Origin: Streptosporangium sp. NBC_01756
Lineage (GTDB): Bacteria; Actinomycetota; Actinomycetes; Streptosporangiales; Streptosporangiaceae
Length of the DNA stretch: 64,000 bases
NCBI RefSeq assembly: GCF_035917975.1
Contig: NZ_CP109130.1
Coordinates: forward strand, 7,502,001-7,566,000
Direction of reading: 5' to 3'
The notes under the pieces: model-generated
What the model saw: the letters and a program-made list of their open reading frames with translations, nothing else
The model's database searches: none
Told to the model about the DNA's origin: nothing
Part shown: piece after piece, positions 59,571 through 64,000 of the stretch
Layout of the letters: each line of letters opens with the position of its first letter
How positions within the stretch are numbered: position 1 is the first letter of the stretch
Position numbers and translations under genes: made by a program

Positions 59571-60611
59571 ATGCCATCATTTCTCGGTTCGTTACGCCAG
59601 TTCATGCTGGCGCCGAATCTGCACTCCGTCACATTCGCCGAACGCGGTTTTCCCGGAGCCGGATCGCCCGCAACCGAGCAGTTGGAGGCCATCCCGCAGA
59701 CCGTGGTGTGCGGGTTTGAATGGGGCATCGCCGCGCGCGACCTCTGGGATGTGCGGCGGCGGCTGGAGCTGGTCGAGCCGGAGCAGCGCGGGTTCGCCTA
59801 CGAGGGCGCGGCGATGGCGTTCGCCGTCCGCGACGCGATGGCGGGCGGCAGCGGTCGGCGTACCCGCGAGTTGCTGCTCGGGCCGGGCGCGCCGCATGTG
59901 TTCCTCACCTACATCGGCATCGGGTTCGCCATGGCGCGACTGCCGAGGCGGCTCTGGCGCACCATCGTCCCCGACCTGACCGGCTCGCCCTACTACCCCA
60001 CCATGACCTGGCTCGCCGTGGACGGTTACGGCTTCGACCTCGCCTATTTCCACACCCGCCGTTACGTCGACGAACAACGGGTGCCGGTGCCCTACCCGTG
60101 GGAGGGGTCGCCCGACTACTTCCCGCGCGCCGTGGACCAGGGCATCGGGCGAGCGCTGTGGTTCATCAACGGCGCCGCCCCGGCGGCTGTGGCCGCCGCC
60201 GTCGACCGGTTCGCCGAAGAGCGTCGGCCGGACCTGTGGAGTGGCGTGGGGCTGGCCGCGACGTTCGCCGGCGGCTGCTCGGCCGAGGACCTGGCCGTGC
60301 TGCGCAAGGCGGCCGGCGGCCACTGGCCGCAGCTCGGGCTCGGCGTGGTGTTCGCGATCAAAGCGCGGACATTCGCCGGCCATGTGCCGGAACATTCGAT
60401 ACTGGCCGCCAAAGCACTGGCCGACCTGTCCGTGGCGGACGCCGTAAAGATCGCGGACCGCACCGAGGCCGCCTCGAATGGCCGTGACCCGGCGCGGGAC
60501 ACCGTGCCACTGTATGAGCAGTGGCGCAGCAGAATTCGTGCACATTTCACCGACACCACATCGTTGCCAGTCGACCGGCGGAAAAAATCACGCCATTTGA
60601 ACAACGGTTAG
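59571..60611 (+). CDS. unbL: DUF1702-family protein, UnbL type, copy 1
   Basis: The 346-residue protein starts at ATG 59571 with GGAGGAG upstream; a start 24 bp earlier is possible but has no ribosome site. Family signature: FAERGFP near the start, GFEWGIAARDLWDVRRRLELVEPEQRGFAYEGAAMAFAVRD, FLTYIGIGFAMARLPRRLWR, GYGFDLAYFHTRRYVDEQRVPVPYPWEGSPDYFPRAVDQGIGRALWFINGA, and a C-terminal ATFAGGCSAEDLAVLRKAAG. DUF1702 proteins belong to the conserved enediyne cassette (UnbL/E5 by memory) and have no known reaction; conserved Tyr, His and Asp hint at an enzyme. It stands first in the plus-strand cassette operon. Confidence 0.9.
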   Translation: MPSFLGSLRQFMLAPNLHSVTFAERGFPGAGSPATEQLEAIPQTVVCGFEWGIAARDLWDVRRRLELVEPEQRGFAYEGAAMAFAVRDAMAGGSGRRTRELLLGPGAPHVFLTYIGIGFAMARLPRRLWRTIVPDLTGSPYYPTMTWLAVDGYGFDLAYFHTRRYVDEQRVPVPYPWEGSPDYFPRAVDQGIGRALWFINGAAPAAVAAAVDRFAEERRPDLWSGVGLAATFAGGCSAEDLAVLRKAAGGHWPQLGLGVVFAIKARTFAGHVPEHSILAAKALADLSVADAVKIADRTEAASNGRDPARDTVPLYEQWRSRIRAHFTDTTSLPVDRRKKSRHLNNG

Positions 60612-60622
60612 GGAGGGCTGAC

Positions 60623-61606
60623 TTGGCCAGTTCATGGCGAGCGCTTCGACGTCGCATTCTGACACCAGACGTCGCCGACACGAGTCTCGAAAAGCGCGGC
60701 TTCCACAAGAAATCCCCTGCGGCCAAAGAAAGACTTGAGACCGTTGGGAAGACGTTTATCAACGGTTACGCCTACGCGGTGGAGGCCCGTACCCCCGCCG
60801 ACGCCGAGGGCCCGCTCGAGCAGCTGCCCGACTGGCTTCGCGGTTTCGCCTACGAGGGCGCCGGCATGGGCCTGGCCGTGCTCGACGGCCTGCCGTTCGG
60901 CCGTTCGGACAACGTCCGCCGATTCCTGCACCGCCCGCTCGGCGACGGGCACCGCTACCTGGTCTATGTCGGAATCGGCTGGGCGATGGCCAGGCTGCCC
61001 CGGTTCCGGTGGCCCAAGCCGCAGACTCTGGATCCGGTGCTGGTGCCGCTGGTGCTCGACGGCTACGGCTTCCACCAGGCCTACTTCCACACCGCCCGCT
61101 ACGTCGCCGGCCAGTACCGGGAACCGAACTTCCCGTGGCCGGGCGGCCCGCACGGGTCCTACGCCGACAACGCCATCGACCAGGGCATCGGCCGCGCGAT
61201 GTGGTTCGTCGGCGGCACCGATCCGGAGCGGGTGGCCAACCTGATCGACATGTTCCCGGCGTCTCGTCGCGGCGACCTCTACGGCGGCACCGGACTCGCG
61301 GCGACGTACGCGGGCGGCGTCGACGAGCAGGAGCTGAAGACGTTGTGGCGCCGCGCCGGCGACTACCGGGGCAACGTGGCGCAGGGATGCGCGTTCGCCG
61401 CGAACGCGCGGGTCCGCACGGGCATCGTGCCCCCGCACACGGCGCTGGCCACCCAGCTGTTCTGCGGCACGACGCCGGAGGAGGCGGCCCGGATCGCGAG
61501 CGACCTGCGGCCGACCCACCCGGTCGAGGGCGACCTGCCGGCGTATGAGGTGTGGCGACAGCGCCTCGCCAACGAATTCGTTTCCATCGGAGGTGTCAAC
61601 AGATGA
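60623..61606 (+). CDS. DUF1702-family protein, UnbL type, copy 2
   Basis: The 327-residue product, best started at TTG 60623 (GGGAGG 6 bp before), repeats the same motifs: EKRGFHKKS, LPDWLRGFAYEGAGMGLAVLDGLPFG, YLVYVGIGWAMARLPRFRW, GYGFHQAYFHTARYVAGQYREPNFPWPGGPHGSYADNAIDQGIGRAMWFVGG and GGTGLAATYAGGVDEQELKTLWRRAG. It is a clear paralogue of the gene 12 bp upstream, at moderate divergence, with no sign of decay. Two tandem copies suggest a heterodimer or two successive steps. It overlaps the UnbV start (ATGA). Confidence 0.9.
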   Translation: MASSWRALRRRILTPDVADTSLEKRGFHKKSPAAKERLETVGKTFINGYAYAVEARTPADAEGPLEQLPDWLRGFAYEGAGMGLAVLDGLPFGRSDNVRRFLHRPLGDGHRYLVYVGIGWAMARLPRFRWPKPQTLDPVLVPLVLDGYGFHQAYFHTARYVAGQYREPNFPWPGGPHGSYADNAIDQGIGRAMWFVGGTDPERVANLIDMFPASRRGDLYGGTGLAATYAGGVDEQELKTLWRRAGDYRGNVAQGCAFAANARVRTGIVPPHTALATQLFCGTTPEEAARIASDLRPTHPVEGDLPAYEVWRQRLANEFVSIGGVNR

Positions 61607-63573
61607 ACGCGGCACTGGGCATGCTGCGCAGACAGTTGACGGGTGTCATCGCGCTCGTGGTCGTCATCGGCTTCTTTTTCGCGGTCACCCTGCCGGAGAG
61701 CTCGGCCGAAGACCGGAACCACCTGGCGAGCAGGTACGCGTTCGCCGGCCAGAGCGTGGCGCTGCCGGTGTCGGACAAGCAGCAGACGATCAGGAAGGTC
61801 AACCAGGCCTACAAGCACTTCGACGCGTGGATATCCTCGGTCGGTGCGGCGGTCGCGATGAACGACCTGGACGGCGACAAGCTGCCCAACGACCTGTGCC
61901 TCGTCGACTCGCGCACCGACCAGGTGATCGTCACGCCGACGCCGGGCAAGGGCGGGAACCGCTACGCGCCGTTCGCGCTGAATCCCGCGCCGCTGCCGGT
62001 CAACGACGTGATGGCGCCGATGGGCTGCGTACCGGCCGACCTCAACGAGGACGGCCGGCTGGACCTGCTGGTCTACATGTGGGCGCGTACCCCGATCCTC
62101 TACCTCAGCCGCGCCGGCCACGGCACCCTCTCACCCCAGGCGTACGAGCCTGTCGAGGTGCTGTCCAGCAACAACGCCGACGCGGCCGGCAAGTACACCG
62201 GTCCGCAGTGGAACACCAACGCGGCGACCGTCGGCGACTTCGACGGTGACGGCCACGACGACATCTTCATCGGCAACTACTTCCCCGACAGTCCGCTGCT
62301 CGACTCGTCGGTCGACGGCGGCGTGACGATGAACCACTCCATGTCGCACGCCCAGAACGGCGGCGAGAAGATCATCCTGCTGTGCGCGGGCGCCACGGCG
62401 GGCGACCGCCCGACCGCCTCCTTCAAGCGCGTCCCCGACGACGCGCTCCCCGAGGAGGCCCGGAACGGCTGGTCGCTGGGGGTCAGCGCCACCGACCTGG
62501 ACGGGGACCTGCTGCCCGAGCTCTACATCGCCAACGACTTCGGCCCCGATCGGTTGCTGTACAACCGGTCCACGCCGGGCCAGGTGAGGTTCGCCAACGT
62601 CACCACCGCGCGCACCCCGGGCACGCCGAAGTCCAAGCGGATCGGCGCCGACTCGTTCAAGGGCATGGGCGTCGACTTCGGTGACTTCGACCACGACGGC
62701 CTCTACGACGCGTTCGTCTCCAACCTCACCGTCCCGTGGGGCATCGTGGAGAGCAACTTCCACTTCATGAACACCGCCAAGGACCAGGCCGACCTGCGCA
62801 CCCGGCTGCGCAACGGCGAGGCGCCGTTCCGCGACATCAGCGGCGAGAACGGCACCGCCTGGTCGGGCTGGAGCTGGGACGTCAAGATCGCCGACTTCGC
62901 CAACTCCGGCGAGCTGGACATCACCCAGGCCACCGGATTCATCAGGGGCTACACCAACCGCTGGCCGCAACTGCAGGAACTGGCGATGGCCAACGACTCC
63001 CTGGTGCCCAGCACGGTCGCCTGGCCCAACGCCAACTCCGGCGACGACCTCGCCGGCAACGAGACACTGCGCTTCTTCGTCAAGGACGAGGACGGCCGCT
63101 ACACCGACCTGGCCCCCGAACTGGGCCTGGCCGTGCCGATCCCGACCCGCGGCATCGCCACCGGCGACGCCGACGGCGACGGCCTGCTCGACTTCGCGGT
63201 GGCCCGGCAGTTCGGCGAACCGATCTTCTACCACAACCAGGCGCCCACGCCGGGCGGCCACCTCAACCTGCTGCTGACCCATGAGCAGGCGACGACGGTG
63301 GGCACCGCGCCCGCGCCGGGCTCGCCGGTCACCGGCGCCGAGGTCACGGTGACCACGGCGGACGGCAAGAAGTACGTCCAGCGCGTCGACGGCGGCAGCG
63401 GTCACTCCGGCCGGCGCAGCAGCGAGGTGCACATCGGCCTCGGCACCGCCCAAGGCCCCGTCCAGGTGCACCTGAAGTGGCGGGACCGCAAGGGCGTGGT
63501 GCACCAGCAGGATCTCAAGCTCAGCCAGGGCCGGCATTCGCTCGTGCTTGGCGACCAGGCCAGGGAGAGGTGA
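61603..63573 (+). CDS. unbV: UnbV: FG-GAP/VCBS repeat protein with ASPIC/UnbV domain
   Basis: The 656-residue protein starts at ATG 61603. Residues 12-30 form a hydrophobic signal or anchor helix (LTGVIALVVVIGFFFAVTL). The body has calcium-loop repeats of the FG-GAP/VCBS type: DLDGDKLPNDL, DLNEDGRLDLLVY, DFDGDGHDDIFIGNY, DLDGDLLPELYIANDFG, DFDHDGLYDAFVSN and GDADGDGLLDFAVAR, predicting a beta-propeller outside the membrane. The C-terminus (VDGGSGHSGRRSSEVHIGLG) is the ASPIC/UnbV module. It is one of the genes always found with PKSE, with unknown function. An extracytoplasmic role in core maturation or export is implied by the leader. Confidence 0.95.
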   Translation: MNAALGMLRRQLTGVIALVVVIGFFFAVTLPESSAEDRNHLASRYAFAGQSVALPVSDKQQTIRKVNQAYKHFDAWISSVGAAVAMNDLDGDKLPNDLCLVDSRTDQVIVTPTPGKGGNRYAPFALNPAPLPVNDVMAPMGCVPADLNEDGRLDLLVYMWARTPILYLSRAGHGTLSPQAYEPVEVLSSNNADAAGKYTGPQWNTNAATVGDFDGDGHDDIFIGNYFPDSPLLDSSVDGGVTMNHSMSHAQNGGEKIILLCAGATAGDRPTASFKRVPDDALPEEARNGWSLGVSATDLDGDLLPELYIANDFGPDRLLYNRSTPGQVRFANVTTARTPGTPKSKRIGADSFKGMGVDFGDFDHDGLYDAFVSNLTVPWGIVESNFHFMNTAKDQADLRTRLRNGEAPFRDISGENGTAWSGWSWDVKIADFANSGELDITQATGFIRGYTNRWPQLQELAMANDSLVPSTVAWPNANSGDDLAGNETLRFFVKDEDGRYTDLAPELGLAVPIPTRGIATGDADGDGLLDFAVARQFGEPIFYHNQAPTPGGHLNLLLTHEQATTVGTAPAPGSPVTGAEVTVTTADGKKYVQRVDGGSGHSGRRSSEVHIGLGTAQGPVQVHLKWRDRKGVVHQQDLKLSQGRHSLVLGDQARER

Positions 63574-63581
63574 GAACGGAA

Positions 63582-64000
63582 ATGGTTGTCCAGGAAGTGA
63601 AGTCCGGCGGGAAGCCCCCCGCCGACGGTCCCCCGAAGCGGCATGATCCGAAGATCATCAAGGCGCTGCGCAGGTTCGCCATCTCGATCACGATCTTCAA
63701 CATCCTCGGCTACACCGTGCTCGGCTTCGAGCAACCGTGGACCTGGCCGCTGGTGGCCCTGGCCACCGGCTACACCACCGAACTGGTGCTGGAGGCGATC
63801 GGTGCCCGGGTGGAGGGCCGGGCGCCCCGCTTCCTCGGCGGAGGCATGAAGGGCCTGATCGAGTTCCTGTTCCCGGCGCACATCACCAGCCTCGCGCTGA
63901 ACATGCTGATCTACGTCAACGACCGGATCTGGGTGATGATGTTCGCGGTCACCCTCGCGGTGGCCACCAAGTGGATCCTGCGTGCCCCGGTGCGCGGCAA
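63582..64000 (+). CDS. unbU: UnbU membrane protein (3' end outside the window)
   Basis: The frame is open from ATG 63582 to the right edge (139 codons seen). After a charged N-terminal tail (KSGGKPPADGPPKRHDPKIIKALRRF) come membrane helices: ISITIFNILGYTVLGF, TWPLVALATGYTTELVLEAIG, FLFPAHITSLALNMLIYV and IWVMMFAVTLAVATKWIL. The position 8 bp after UnbV and this pattern match the multi-span UnbU protein of the enediyne cassette, a member of an RnfD/NqrB-like membrane group. No reaction is known. Only the first part is visible. Confidence 0.93.
   Translation, partial: MVVQEVKSGGKPPADGPPKRHDPKIIKALRRFAISITIFNILGYTVLGFEQPWTWPLVALATGYTTELVLEAIGARVEGRAPRFLGGGMKGLIEFLFPAHITSLALNMLIYVNDRIWVMMFAVTLAVATKWILRAPVRG

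Noticed and set aside
1..64000. CRISPR arrays, tRNA or rRNA genes
   Set aside because: No regularly spaced identical repeats with unique spacers and no tRNA or rRNA signatures were seen.

Overview
The window is high-GC actinomycete DNA. The evidence is the overall composition, G/C-ending codons in the genes, frequent GTG and TTG starts, F420- and mycothiol-linked enzyme families, and SgcC4/PKSE-type genes. I cannot name the genus. Most of it, from about 8.9 kb to the right edge and continuing beyond, reads as one biosynthetic gene cluster for an enediyne antitumour antibiotic. The enediyne core cassette lies at the right end: PKSE polyketide synthase, hotdog thioesterase (E10 type) and flavin reductase on the minus strand; two DUF1702 (UnbL-type) genes, UnbV and the start of UnbU on the plus strand. 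An SgcF-like epoxide hydrolase, a MIO-dependent tyrosine aminomutase, a free condensation enzyme, an HpaB-type hydroxylase and a free PCP point to a nine-membered enediyne of the C-1027/kedarcidin/maduropeptin kind, whose core diol is esterified with a hydroxylated beta-tyrosine.

Layout. (a) 1-5.9 kb: the end of an unknown gene, a dead IS3 transposase, an orphan NarL-type response regulator, then a four-gene run (DUF5987-like, GMC oxidoreductase, AhpD/CMD-like, DinB/MDMPI-like) with no visible link to the enediyne. (b) 5.9-8.7 kb: a junk boundary zone with remnants of two transposases, an alpha/beta hydrolase, a possible broken phosphopantetheinyl transferase, and a truncated copy of a cluster O-methyltransferase gene. 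(c) 8.9-19.7 kb: membrane acyltransferase, epoxide hydrolase and the beta-tyrosine genes. (d) 20.5-23.3 kb: F420/DDN-type protein, O-methyltransferase, P450. (e) 23.6-37.0 kb: a long run of minus-strand genes that looks like an aromatic acyl-CoA arm: flavin monooxygenases, a C-A-PCP NRPS, TrpC-like and TrpA-like proteins, an aminobenzoyl-CoA-monooxygenase-like protein, two ANL ligases and a hydrolase. (f) 37-51.9 kb: an unusual solute-binding protein, methyltransferases, P450, FAD oxidases, LLM and acyl-CoA-dehydrogenase-type flavoenzymes, and a 14-TM exporter. (g) 52.3-64 kb: the enediyne core cassette.

The most striking non-coding observation is a repeated promoter-proximal element, GCA-N5-(R)(R)AGATG. 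It sits, mostly 55-90 bp, upstream of nearly every transcription unit in the cluster, in the orientation of the downstream gene. It occurs twice in some divergent regions and once as a perfect two-way palindrome. I did not find it upstream of the left-flank genes. It behaves like a cluster-wide operator or an alternative-promoter element and may mark the regulon and the left boundary. The second notable point is the TrpC-like/TrpA-like pair, which has lost the classical catalytic acids of both enzymes and sits beside an aminobenzoyl-CoA monooxygenase homologue with a shrunken second domain. This suggests a repurposed aromatic pathway.

No deoxysugar genes, flavin-dependent halogenase, apoprotein gene or cluster-type pathway regulator are visible here. 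If present, they lie to the right. Family assignments come from motif recognition by eye; no database search was run.
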